This document shows, piece by piece, positions 43,082 through 54,290 of a stretch of DNA of 64,000 nt. The notes under the pieces are model-generated. The model did no database searches and was not told the origin of the DNA. It worked only from the letters and a program-made list of their open reading frames with translations. Numbering within the stretch: position 1 is the stretch's first letter; each line of letters opens with the position of its first letter. Position numbers and translations under genes: made by a program. The DNA is from Sabethes cyaneus (taxonomy: Eukaryota; Arthropoda; Insecta; Diptera; Culicidae): the NCBI RefSeq assembly GCF_943734655.1, contig NC_071353.1, positions 136,871,907-136,935,906 on the forward strand, given 5' to 3'.

Positions 43082-46000
43082 GTCTTTTCTTGTCTTGTTT
43101 CTTCTTTTTTTCTCTCTCTGGTTTTTCTTTTTTTTCTGTTTCTTCTTTCTCTGTTCCTTTTGTCTTCTTTTTCTGCCCCGTTTTTCACCCTTTTCAGAAG
43201 AGTCCACTGATTTTCCACTGTTCCGTTTTTTGCCTTTATTTTTTGTTTTTCCTCGATTTTAGGCCTGTGTATCCTTTTTTCCTGTCTCGTTTTTTGTTAT
43301 TTTCCATCGCGTTTCGATTTATCCGGTCTCGGTTTTCATCTTTTTTCCATTTTTAACTCCTTTTTGTTCTCTTTAGTTTAGTTTTCTTTAGTTTAGTCTT
43401 CTGTAGTTCTAGTTCTGTTCTGTAGTTGTAGTTCTATAAATAAGTAGTTATCCGCTTAGTTTTCCCCATTCCGTTTTCGTTTTGCTTTCCTTTTTTATAT
43501 TTTCTGTTCCGTTTTTTTCTATATTTCTATTCTCGTTACTCCGTTTTCCTATCCCCGTGTTCCACTAGTCATCTTTTGCTGTAAAGTGTCTTTGTGTTTA
43601 TTCTATTTCTGGCTCTGGCAACCATTTTCCCCGCTCCTTTTTCATTTTCGCTGCCGTTTTACCCGTTTTGCCTTTGTTTCTTTTTTTCCGTCTCATTTTC
43701 CCATTTTTGTCCCATATTTTGCCTTCTATATAATATTTGACCTCTTTTTCCATTCTCATAATTTCTATTATCGATTTTCTTTTTGTTCTCTCTTACTATT
43801 CTTCTTTTCCCTGCTGGTTTATTTTACTTTCTCTTCAGTGTTATTTTCTTGTCTTGTTTTCTCTTTTTTTCTTTCTCGTTTTTCCTTTTTTCTGCCCGTT
43901 GCTTTCTCTTTTTTTGTTCCTCTTTTTCATTTTCTGTCCGGTTTTTCGCCTTTTTCCTGAGTCTTCAATTTCCACTGTTTTTGCCAGTACAGTGGACCCC
44001 CGTTCGTTTGAACGATTCCTCATGCAAACTAACGGGGTAAGCTTTTAATTTGAACAACTGGTAACTCTAAATATGCTGGAGCTTGTGTGAACTGGCTGCC
44101 CTGTTCTTTGTTATTGTTTTGGTGGTTTGATTCAGTTGGCAGTTGCAAGCAGCGAATATTTCATTCTCCGATCAGATTTCTACCATAATCGTTGGGAAAA
44201 CGCATTGTGAAACAGATTGAATACACTAGATCAGTACAAACAAATCGTGTTTATGTGCATTGTCTGCATAAGCAAATGATGTCATATTGAGAATGACATT
44301 TGAACCATTTTTAATTTGCATGTCGTGCAAACCAACGGGGTTCAAATTAAAAAGTGTTCAGATTAAAAACGGTCAAACGGTATTCTTTCATTTTTCCTGG
44401 CCCGTACTTCCTGTTTTCCTGTCTCGTTTGTCATTTTTCGTTCCGTTTCGACTTTCTCGGTCCTGGTTTCAATCTTTTTTCGCTTTATAACTTTTTTATT
44501 CCCCTTTTCGTATTCGTCTTCTTCATTCTTCCTCTTATTATGTTCTTCTATTCAATCATCCTTTTATCCTTTTCTGTCACTTTCTGTTTTTTTCGTGTTA
44601 TCCGTTCTCTTTGTCTTCGGCTCTTCGTTCCTGTTCCCCAATTTTTGTTTGCCATTTTTTGTTTCATTTCCAGTCCCGTTTTTTCTCTTTTTGTATTCAC
44701 ATTTATTAATTTTCCTACCCCCATGTTTTTTCATTTTCCTTTCCTCTTTTGCTATCCTGTTTCTCTTTTTTCTCCCATTGTGTTTTCTTTTTCTGTCTAG
44801 TTTCATCATTTCTTCCATATTCCGCGCCTTTTTCTTCTTCACTCTCATTTTTCTTCTTCATTTCTTCACTTCCATTTTTCATCTATTACTGTAAGCTGTC
44901 TATTTTGCACTATCCCGTCTCCCTTCTTGTTCTGTCACATTTTTTCATTCGTTTTTATTTTACATTTGAAATTAGAATTCAAATTGTGCTTCAAATTGAG
45001 CAAATTAGAGTTTTTTTCAGTTTAGTCACTTTTCCAGTCCCGTTTCTCCACTTTTTGTTTCTCATTTTCTCCTTTTTCGTACCATTTTCTTGGTTTTTGC
45101 GCTCAGTTTTCCTCCGGTTTTCCTTCCGTTTTTTCGTTTATTTCTTTTTTATCTACTCCATTTCTTTTCATTTTCAGTCCTGTTACTCCTGAGTTTCCTC
45201 CTTTCCAGTCTCGTTTTTCGTTATTTTCCGACCCGTTGCGACTTTTTCGGTCCCGATTTCCGTCTTTTTTCCGCTTATTAACTCCTTTCCGTTTTCGTTT
45301 GCTCCGTTCTTCCTCTTATTATATCTGACTATGTTTGTTTTTCTTTGACGTTTTATCCATTGTATCTCCCGTTTTTTCCGCTTCGTTTTCGCTTTTCTTT
45401 CCATTTTGGTTCATTTACTGGTCCCGTTTTTTCTCTTATTGTTCCGTATTTTCTCCTTTTTTGTACTATTTTCTTTTCTCTATTTTTATCTTATTACATT
45501 CTTCGTTTGTTTCGTTTTTCCTCTTTTTGATGCCTTTTGTTCCTTTTTTTGTCAAGTTTATGATGCTGTTTTTGTTCCCCTTTTTTCCTTCCCTTTTCGG
45601 GTTTCCTTTTCTATTTGCCGTTCTTTTCTTCTCATTTGTTTCGCCTTTCTTTAATCCGTTTTGCCTGTTTTCCTTTTCCTCTTTATATGTCCCATTTTCC
45701 CATTTTTATCCCTTCTTTCTCCTTTGATATCCCTTTTGTCCTTTTTTCCGTTTCCTCTATCGGTTTTCTGTTTTCTCTCGCTTACTATTCTTCTTTCCCG
45801 TTTTGATTTCTCTTGTTTTCTGTTCAATAGTCTTTACTTGTCTCGTTTTTCATTTTTTTCTGCTCGTTGTTTCCTCTTTCTGTTTCTTTTCTTTCCTGGG
45901 TCCTGGATTTTCATTGTACCATTTTTTTGCTTTTATTCTATCGTTTGTCCTCGTTTTCAAGCCCGTTTTCCTGTTCTCCGGTTTTATTTATTGTCATTTT

Positions 46001-46565
46001 CTGTCCCGTCTTGACTTTTTCGATCCTGGTTTTTGAGTTTTTCGCTTTTTAATTCCTTTTTTTTCATTTTACTGTCCTTCTTTCATTTTTTGACCCGTTT
46101 TTCCTCTTTTTCTATTCTCGTTTCTCCATTTCCCTAGCCCTGTGTTTTGTCCTTTGTGTATCTTTTTTTCTACTCAATTTTTTCCTTAACTTTCGTTCCT
46201 TTTTTTGTCTTTCTGTCCAAGTAATCCTCTTTTTCTTTTTCGTTTTCATCATGCTTGTTCCTTTATTTCTTTTATTTTGTTTCTGTTTACTTCCATTCTT
46301 AATTTTTTTTGTAGGGTGATTTGGTATTTTGTTTACTTTTTCTCTTTTTCCCTTCCATTTTCTTGTTTTCAAGTTTTGTTTTATGTCACGTTTCCCTTCC
46401 CATTCAGGTTTTTTCTTTCGTTTTACCTTTTTCCATAACAGATTTTATTCTGTTTCTCTCTGGCGTTTTTCTACTTGTTGTACTTCGTTTGTCCAGTTTT
46501 TGTCACGTTTTCCTTCGTGCTCTTTTCCGTTTTTTCTCCATATGTTTCATTTTTCCTTTTCTTCT
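43082..46565. repeat. Pyrimidine-rich tract 3, right part (longest)
   Basis: About 3.1 kb of T/C-rich plus strand, excluding a MITE at 43990-44380. Words such as TTTTTCTGTCCCGTTTT and TTCTCGTTTTTCC recur irregularly without a fixed period. The many F/S/L-rich frames on the plus strand and K/R/E/N-rich frames on the minus strand should be ignored. Confidence 0.87.
43990..44380. mobile_element. MITE inside the pyrimidine tract
   Basis: Non-pyrimidine sequence bordered by TA on both sides (43988-89 and 44381-82). The left end CAGTGGACCCCCGTTCGTTT has a pogo-like CAGT start. The right end ..GGTCAAACGG corresponds to the inverse of a subterminal part of the left end, so about 10 bp of the right terminus appear to be missing. 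GCAAAC(C/T)AACGGGG occurs near both ends, in the same orientation. Confidence 0.6.
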
Positions 46566-46963
46566 GGAAATCAGCAGGTGACGGACTACCTCTAGATTCA
46601 TCGGTAATCCATCTGTGAATATGCTATGTAAATTAACTACCTAACATTCTCATAAGAAACTGTTTGCTCTATGCTGTTTGGTTCAGGAAATATACATTTT
46701 TGATTGAGTGAAACGTTCAGCAGTGCGTTCCTCACAGTCCAATGGAAGATTTATGCTTTATAATCTTAGGAATATATTCAGAAAACCTGAATTTTTCAGC
46801 CATAATTCAGTAACAAAAATAATGTTATCATGAAAACATTAGAAATTGACAAAACAAGAAAAAAATATTTCAAAAAATTTCTATTTGACAGAATATAATT
46901 TACGATTTTTCTTTGGAGATTTCCACCATAAGTTAAATTAACTTGGTGTGAATGTAGAATGAT
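46566..46963. other. Unannotated intronic DNA
   Basis: AT-rich spacer between the pyrimidine tract and SINE copy 3. Confidence 0.4.
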
Positions 46964-47160
46964 AGAATTGGAGAGTTAAACAAAATTAGCTCTTAGACTG
47001 TCTAATATAAATGGCGGCAGTAGTTTAGTGAGTAAAACATTCGGGTACCAACCGAAAGAGCGTGAGTACAAGTCTCACCTGCCATTGCACAACGCAATAT
47101 GTTTTGGTCTTTAGAGAATTTTTCTAGTTCATCCAATTAATCATTCTGCGCGTCAGACAC
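46964..47160 (+). mobile_element. tRNA-like SINE, copy 3
   Basis: Shares with copies 1 and 2 the lead-in GAATTGGAGAGTTAAAC-like text, GGCGGCAGTAGTTTAG (box A region, 47021-47032) and CATTCGGGTACCAACCGAAA. The box B-like part is GTACAAGTCTCAC (47066-47078). Box spacing is tRNA-like. The body ends CATCCAATTAATCATTCTG, and the minisatellite tract 3 starts at once. Confidence 0.77.
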
Positions 47161-47164
47161 TTCT

Positions 47165-47540
47165 TTGTTTTCCAAAAATAGACTTAACTTAGAAATGGTT
47201 TTAAATATGGAAATAAATAGGATCTAAATTGGACTGGAAATTATACTTCAAGATGGACTCAAAAGCAAAGTTGAAATTTGACTTGAAATAAGAGTTGAAA
47301 TCCATGCCAAAAGGAACTAAAAAGGAGAAACAAAAGTTGAACCCAAAGTACGAATCGAAATTGGATATAAATTGGATTTAAACTGCACTTGGAACTGTAT
47401 TTAGAATTGAACTTGAAACCAGACCTGCAATAGAACTTGAAATTGGGCATAAAGTTAGACTTGAAATTTAGCCTAAACTGGATTAAAACTAAACTTGAAA
47501 TTTAATTTACAAGTGGACTTGAAAATGGACTGAAGCTGGA
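47165..47540. repeat. Degenerate TTGAAATTxGAC minisatellite, tract 3
   Basis: The longest of the three tracts (about 375 bp), with words GACTTGAAATTT, GAACTTGAAATT and GGACTGGAAATT. It abuts SINE copy 3. Confidence 0.78.
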
Positions 47541-49261
47541 ACAATTTTTACGCAATTGATTTACTCATTGCCAAAAATAGTGGCTCGACCAAATTCAAAA
47601 CAACGGGCTCATGGATTACAGAAATTATTTTGATTTACATTAAATTTGCTAGAGTCTTTTATAGCCAGCCTGGGCACGCCAGTGGTTGTAATCATCTGCT
47701 GAAAGCTGCGCAGCCAGTAACCGAAATCGGAATGCCGCGGTTATCGTTGATGAGCGTTCCAATCCGATGATTAGAATTGGTGACAATTTGACCGAATAAG
47801 AGCTTGAACGCGGTGGGTTCGAGCGTGGACGCACATTCCACACAGTATCCTGCTGGTGGTCCTGCACGCTTCAGTCAGTTGAAATATTCGGTTCACTAGG
47901 ATTTTCAAAGCGGAATATGCAATTTGTCGAAATCAAACCAGATAGGGACGGGTAGGACGGGGTAAAGTTCAAAGCGATTGCTTTTGAAAATTTGAAAACA
48001 ATTGTAAAATTTTACGAAACTGCTAATCTAAATTTTTTAATGTGAAAATTTACGATGCAACTGACTAACTGAAACGACAGGACGAGATTAACCGAGCATA
48101 GAATGTGATGCTCGACGCTCGTATCCTCCTCAGTCGGAATTGAAACGAACAGAATTGAACTGAACGGCCAAACTGTGCTGTGCTGTGCCGTGAGCTTGGG
48201 GGAATGCACAAAAACAATAAACACGTCCGAGTTGGCAAATTTCGTCATCGGGATTATGGCAGTAGAACCGGATTTATGGAACATAATAACTGACCAGCTT
48301 TGGAACGGAGCGCATTAGTTTCGTTTTCGGCGTATATTCCATAGAATAACCGCTCGTAAATATATCATCCCATAGTCTACCGAACTAGCCTAATGAACCG
48401 AAAGGGGGGATTCTCCGGGAGTTCCGAGAGCAGATTGCGTTTTCTGAAATGTGCAAATATAAAGCTCGTTTATGGTTTATAAAAATAAACATCGCAACCG
48501 ACACTAAAGTACTATTCATACAACCGAGCTCGGTGATCATCGCTAGTATAAATGTGTGTCTCTGCTTTTATAGCTCGGAAAACCGGAACCTCCGCTCCGC
48601 TGTTTCCGGGCTATTTCCGGTGGTGACAAGTGCGGAATGAGAGGAAGTTTTCAACCAGTCAGGGCAGTCAGTACGACCGACTAACTATTGCCATTCGTTT
48701 GGACATGGTTCCAAGGAAGACGATAATGAGAGTGGAAAACCTGTGGCAGATTGCATTGTTTGAAAGTATTTAATTAACCTCACTTTTGCTCGGGCTTCGG
48801 AGCGAAAAGGTAGAATTAATGTCCAGGAAAAGATCGTTAATTGAACGTGGCTAAGCTGGCTTTGGCGGCTTCGAACTTTGGCTTCCAATTGGGTGTGCTA
48901 ATCTGTTATTATCTCCGGTGATGGTGACGTTTAGGAATTTAGTTCAGTTGTGTTCTGTGATAAGTTTTTGCAGTTTTGTTTTGTTTATATTGGTTAACGT
49001 AAAAAAGCAATGCCTTAGTTATGGTACTTTTGAAGAGGTTTGAATATTCTATTTTATGGACTTCATAACAGACTGTTAGCGTCAGAACTTGACCTAATTT
49101 ATGGTAATGTTATAACTACACTAACTCTAGAATTGTTAGAGTGAGACTTGCCTTACGGTCATAAACCCTTTTTGATAAACAAATTTGGTGTATTACGAAG
49201 CGGTATGTCGGGGTGATTCTTGTTCATTTTAATATTTAACGAATTTTGCTCTGGTAGTAAC
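47541..49261. other. Intronic DNA without recognised repeats
   Basis: GC-richer islands at 47.65-47.9 and 48.1-48.9 kb. No frame shows a domain. Confidence 0.4.
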
Positions 49262-49880
49262 GACCTTACGACAAGAATTGTCGACGATTCTTGCATGATA
49301 TTACATGACATTTATATTTTAACGTCGTCGACGTAAAACAGGCGGCATCCAGATGGCAGTATAGCAAAAGGTTCATTGGAAAATAGCGAGAACAAAAAGG
49401 GTCCAAGATTACTTCTCTGGAGGACACCCGAAACATTCGTAAACGCTTCAAAGCAAGCAGCTCCCATCTTAACGCAAAGCGATTAAAGATCTATAGACTC
49501 CAAGTTTTTTTTAGTTTGCTTAACAGAATTTTGAGATCCACACGATAAAGTGCTGCCTTGAGATCAGTAGAGACAGCATAAACTTGTCCACCGTTGTCCA
49601 TTGTGCGAACGCATAGTGATGTAAATTCGGTCAAATTTGTCGCAACAGACCGCTTAGGATAGAATCCATGCTGAGCAGTTGAAATGTAATTCTCACATGA
49701 GCAGAAAAGCGCTTCATCGGTAATGATCTCAAAAAATGTTGAACAGCAGCATAAGGAGGTGATGCCTCTGTAATTCCGAACATTTCTCCTGTCACTTCGT
49801 GCACAACGATCTTCCGAAATACTAATATCGGAATCTGGTTGAATACCCTGTGTTTTGGCCGTTATGGACCTGTTCAACAA
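49262..49880 (-). pseudogene. LINE reverse transcriptase fragment (Jockey/I-like)
   Basis: The minus strand reads NYRGITSLCCCSTFFEIITD, QHGFYPKRSVATNLTEFTSL and STDLKAALYRVDLKILLSKL. After a frame change it continues SGVLQRSNLGPFLFSLFSN and SGCRLFYVDDVKI, where YVDD (about 49322-49336) is the catalytic box. ALYRVD replaces AFDRVD, so one palm aspartate is gone. The fragment lacks both ends of the element. Its order and spacing make it a useful reference for the Helitron-split copy at 56.7-59.5 kb. Confidence 0.88.
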
Positions 49881-49989
49881 AGCAAATTTGATGATCTTTA
49901 TAATACATTGTAATACCTTAACCCTCCAACCGGTCAGACCGTCTGAAGACCTAGTTTTTGCGTGTTTTTACTCCTTTCTCTGATTTGAT

Positions 49990-51619
49990 TGGTTTTGAAT
50001 TATTTCTTGAATAATTTTGTGCCATTTTCATGTCATTCATGTTATTTTTGTTTTTTTTTCTGAGCCATTTTTGTATTATTTTTCATTTTTGTAGCAGTTT
50101 TGTTTTGATTTGTTGTGCCGTTTCAAATCCTTTTGTTTGTTTAATTATTGTGCAAGTTCTGCATTATTTCTTGTATCATTTTGTGCCTTTTTTGTATCTT
50201 CTCCAGGCCATTTTTGTATTAATCCTATATTATTACTTCATGGTCAATTTTCTAATATTAAACTGCGATTTTGGGGTCTTTTTTAATCATTTTTTGTTAC
50301 TGCATTGTTTTTGTATCATTTACCTATGAATCATTTTTCTATGATTTTAATTTTTTTATGCAATTTTTGTGTTATGCTTTTCTGTGCCTTTCGGGATTCT
50401 GCGATACTTTGTATTATTTGATTTCGGTGCCATTTTTGCATCATTTTTATTTATCAAATTATCAATTTTGTGACTTTTTTTTCTTTTTCGTGTCTTGTTG
50501 AGTTTTTTCATGCTTTATTTTATTGTTGCGTGATTTTGTATTATATGTTGTATCATTTTATGCTAGTTTTGTATCATTTCTAAATCATTTTCTTGTCATT
50601 GTTTGTTCTTTCCTAGGCCATCTTTGAATCATTTTTGTTTCATTTTAGCTAGTGGATCAATTGTGTTATATTCATTTGTTGCTTTTTTGTGTTATTTTTG
50701 CTTCATTGCACTGCGTTATTTAGCGCAAGGAAAGGATTAATCAGGGGTCGCTTATTTTAATCGGTTGAAAATAATTAGTTTTTTGTTCAGAATCGTTTGA
50801 TAGGAATATCATCTTGAATCACTTAATCATAATTGCATCATTCAAACACAATTTACTGTGTTTTCAACAAGAAATAAGATAAATTAAAAATTGTTGTCAA
50901 AAAACTTACGTTTTTTCAGTTGCTGAAAAAGATCGCCTCCTCGCTACTGCGCACACTGATTACAGTATTTCTAAAAGTCAAGCACTTGCGTCATTTGAGC
51001 TCATGGTCACAAGCTTATAACAGTGATAATTTTGGGACGTGATTGTAATACATCAGTTAAATTCAGGAGTGCTTAAGAAAGCACCTTGGTGATTAAAATG
51101 CGTTTGGGTGATTAAACTTAGTTCCAGCGCCTGAGTTTATAATGTAAAAAAATCAGAAGTTTAGCTTAATAATAGCGACTTTCAGTGGCGACAGCTTGAA
51201 GAACTAAAGTTAACATAAAGATTGGTATGCTGACATTCTCCACTTACTTAATCCATTGCTTATTATGAGGTAAAGCAAACAGTAACTCGCTTTGACGGCT
51301 TAAGATATCGGGTATCATTGCGAGGGCATTTTATTTCAACATTTCAGTGTCATTTTTCAAATCTAAGTCAGCCAAATAGGCTGCGATTTTGGGGTCTTTT
51401 CGTGTTTTTTTTTAAATTATAATGTTCCGTTGTTTTTGTATTGTTTCTTGGTTAGGTTTCGTAAAAACGTGCTTTCTCAAATATGCTTTTTCTCGCCACC
51501 ATTTTTATCATTTCATCATCATTTTCATCAGTCCTGGTCAGTAACGAAGTAGCAGTACACGGGCGATATTTTATTCTTATTCTTATTTCTTGTTTAGTTT
51601 TCGTATCATTTATAAATCA
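49990..51619. repeat. T-rich tract 4 (TGTATCATTTTTG type)
   Basis: Plus-strand T-rich sequence with irregularly repeated GTATCATTTTT, GCCATTTTTGTATTATT and TAAATCATTTTC. The base composition differs from tracts 1-3 (fewer C, more A). A less repetitive stretch at 50.73-51.35 kb interrupts it. The tract is split at 51619/54000 by Helitron B. Confidence 0.75.
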
Positions 51620-53999
51620 CTAGCTGACCCGACAAACTTCGTATTGCCACAAATTAACCTGTGTTGTACATAAATCATGAATCTCGGATGATCTTTGTCA
51701 CAATCTCGAGTTTTGCAAGCCCCCCAGTGGGCGGCGCTTCCGACGGCGGGTCACCGGCAACACTCGCGACCGTCTCGTCCTGAATGATCTAGTGTTACTA
51801 TAGATAGTTTTTGTGGTCTTGTATTGACTAATGTTTTATGGAAGAGTCTCGAATTTCTCGAGTTCGATTAGTTTTTGAGTTTCGCAAAAATTTCTGTTTT
51901 ATTTGTATGAGAGTCCTTATCCCCCTACCACAGGGGTGAGAGGTCTCTAACTATCGTAAAATAAATTCAAGACTCCAAAATCTCCCACATGCCAAATTTG
52001 GTTCCATTTGCTTGATTAGTTCTCAAGTTATAAGGAAATTTGAATTTCATTTGTATGGGAGCTCCCCTCTTAAAAGGGGAAGGGGTCGTAATTCACCATA
52101 GAAAAAATTTCTGCCATCTAAAACTCCCACATGCCAAATTTGGTTCCATTTGATTGATTAGTTCTCGAGATAAGAGGAAATTTGCATTTCATCTGTATGA
52201 AAGCCCACCCTCTTAAAGGGGAAATGGGCCATAACTCGCTTTCTAAAGAAGAGAGGCGTCTCAATTCACCATAGAAAAAAATCTTGCGTCCAAAACCACT
52301 TACATATCAAATTTGGTTCCATTTGCTTGATTAGTTCTCGAGTTATGAGGAAATTTGTTTTTCATTTGTATAGGAGCCCCCCCCCCTCTTAAAGTGGGGA
52401 AATCCATAGAAAATATACCATAGAAAATATTCTTGCCTACAAAAACACCCACATGATAAATTTGGTTCCATTTGCTTGATTAGTTCTAGAGTTATGAGGA
52501 AATTTGTATTTCGTTTGTATGAGAGCCCCCCCTCTTAAAAAGGTAAGGGGTCCTAATTCATCATAGAAAAAATGGTTGCCTCCAAAAACACCCACATGCC
52601 AAATATGGTTCCATTTGCTTGATTAGTTCTCGAATTATGAGGAAATTTGTATTTCATTTGTGTAGAAGCACCCCCTCTCAAAGTTGGGAGGGGTCCCAAT
52701 CCACCATAGAAAATATTTTTGTCCCCAGAAACCTCCACATGCCAAATTTGGTTCTATTTGCTTGATTACTTCTCGAGTTATGAGGAAATTTGAATTTCAT
52801 TTGTATAGGAGCCCCCTCTCCTAAAGTGAGTAGCGGTCCTAATTCATCATAGAAAAAATTTTCATCTCCAAAAACATCCACGTGCAAAATTTGGTTCCAT
52901 TTGCTTGATTAGTTCTCGAGTTATGAGGAAATTTGTATATCGTTTGTATAGGACCCCCCCCCCTCTTTTAAGGTTGGAGGGGTCCTAATTCACCATAGAA
53001 AATATTCTTGCCCTCGAAAACTTTCACATGCCAAATTTGGTTCCATTTGCTTGATTGATTCTCGAGTTATGAGGAAATTTGCATTTCATTTGTATAGGAG
53101 CCCCCCTTCCTAAAGTGGGGAGGGGTCCCACTTCACCATAGAAAAAAAAATTTGTCTCCAAAAACACCCACGTGCCAAATTTTGTTCCATTTTCTTGATT
53201 AGTTCTCGAGTTATGAGGAAATTTGTATTTCGTTTATATAGGAGCCCCCCCTCTTAAAGTGGGGATGGGTCCTTATTTACCATAGTAAATATTCTTGCCC
53301 TCGAAAACTTTTACATGCCAAATTTTGTTCCATTTGCTTGATTAGTTCTTCAGTTATGAGGAAATTTATATTTCATGTGTATAGGATCCCCCCCTCCTAA
53401 AACGGGGAGGGGTCCCAATTCATCATAGAAAAAATTTTTGTCTCCAAAAACACCCACATGCCAAATTTGGTTCCATTTGCTTAATTACTTCTCGAGTTAT
53501 GAGGAAAATTGTGTTTCTTTGGTACAGGAGCCCCCCCCTCTTAAAGTGGGGTGGGGTCCTAATTTACTATAGAAAATATTCTTGCCCTCGAAAACCTTCA
53601 CGTGCCAAATTTGGTTCCGTTTGCTTGATTAGTTCTCGAGTTATGAGGAAATTTGTATGGAAGACCCCCCTTTTAAAGAGGAGAGGAGTTATAATTCCCC
53701 TTATAAAGAGGGGAGGGGTCTCAATTTACCATAGAATAAGTTCTTGTCACCGAAAACACCCACATGCCAAATTTTGTTCTATTTGCTTGATTAGTTGTCG
53801 AGTTATGCAGAAATTTGTGTTTCATTTGTATGGGAGCCCCCCCTCTTAGTGGGGGGAGGGGTTCCTAACCATCACTAAAACCTTTCCTGGCCCCAAAAAA
53901 CCTCTACATGCATATTTTCATGCCGATTGGTTCAGTAGTTTTCGATTCTATAAGGAACATACGGACAGACAGACAGAAATCCTTCTTTATAGGTATAGA
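51620..53999 (-). mobile_element. Helitron B (nonautonomous, complete ends)
   Basis: On the minus strand the element starts TCTATACCTATAAAGAAGG (at 53999) and ends ..CGGGTCAGCTAG (at 51620). About 10 nt before CTAG there is a short hairpin (GGCAA..TTGTC), as in Helitrons. Flanking bases in minus-strand sense are A before and T after, the Helitron A^T target, with no duplication. The 2.38-kb body holds about 13 tandem units of roughly 145 bp. Each has GGTTCCATTTGCTTGATTAG, TCGAGTTATGAGGAAATTTG and a C-run/G-run hairpin. There is no Rep/helicase. The GC-rich 3' segment (CCGACGGCGGGTCACCGGCA) is shared with the other copies. Confidence 0.9.
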
Positions 54000-54290
54000 T
54001 TTTTCTGTAATCTGTGTATTTTTTTTGATACCGCTTTCCTTTGACCATCTTTTCGACAATGATTGTACGATCATTACCACTTTATTTACCACTACGTATC
54101 AAGCTATTTCATTCATCTATGATTTTACCGATCCATATCTTTTCATTTAACTATGGTCGTACCGAACCATATACTTCGTTCAACAAGGATCGTACTGAAT
54201 CATTTTTCTCATCAATGGTCGTACCTAACTATTTCATCTATCTATGGTCGTTTCGAACCATTTACTTTATTCAACAATGATTTGGTTTTA
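54000..54290. repeat. T-rich tract with ATGGTCGTACCGAACCAT words, part 1
   Basis: Repeated near-palindromic words ATGGTCGTACCGAACCAT or variants, spaced about 45-60 bp within T-rich text. A similar array lies at 55640-55858. The left 50 bp continue T-rich tract 4. Confidence 0.7.

Noticed and set aside
30742..46565. Many open frames of 60-205 codons rich in Phe/Ser/Leu (plus) or Lys/Arg/Glu (minus), some looking like membrane proteins
   Set aside because: They come from T/C-rich low-complexity DNA, overlap in several frames and on both strands, and lack any domain or splice context.
15176..47160. Functional tRNA genes at the three box A/B sites
   Set aside because: No cloverleaf with paired acceptor stem can be formed, and the three copies share non-tRNA flanks, so they are SINE heads.
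51620..53999. CRISPR-like array (regular repeats of about 145 bp)
   Set aside because: Units are contiguous and conserved along their length, with no unique spacers. They lie between Helitron ends in eukaryotic DNA.
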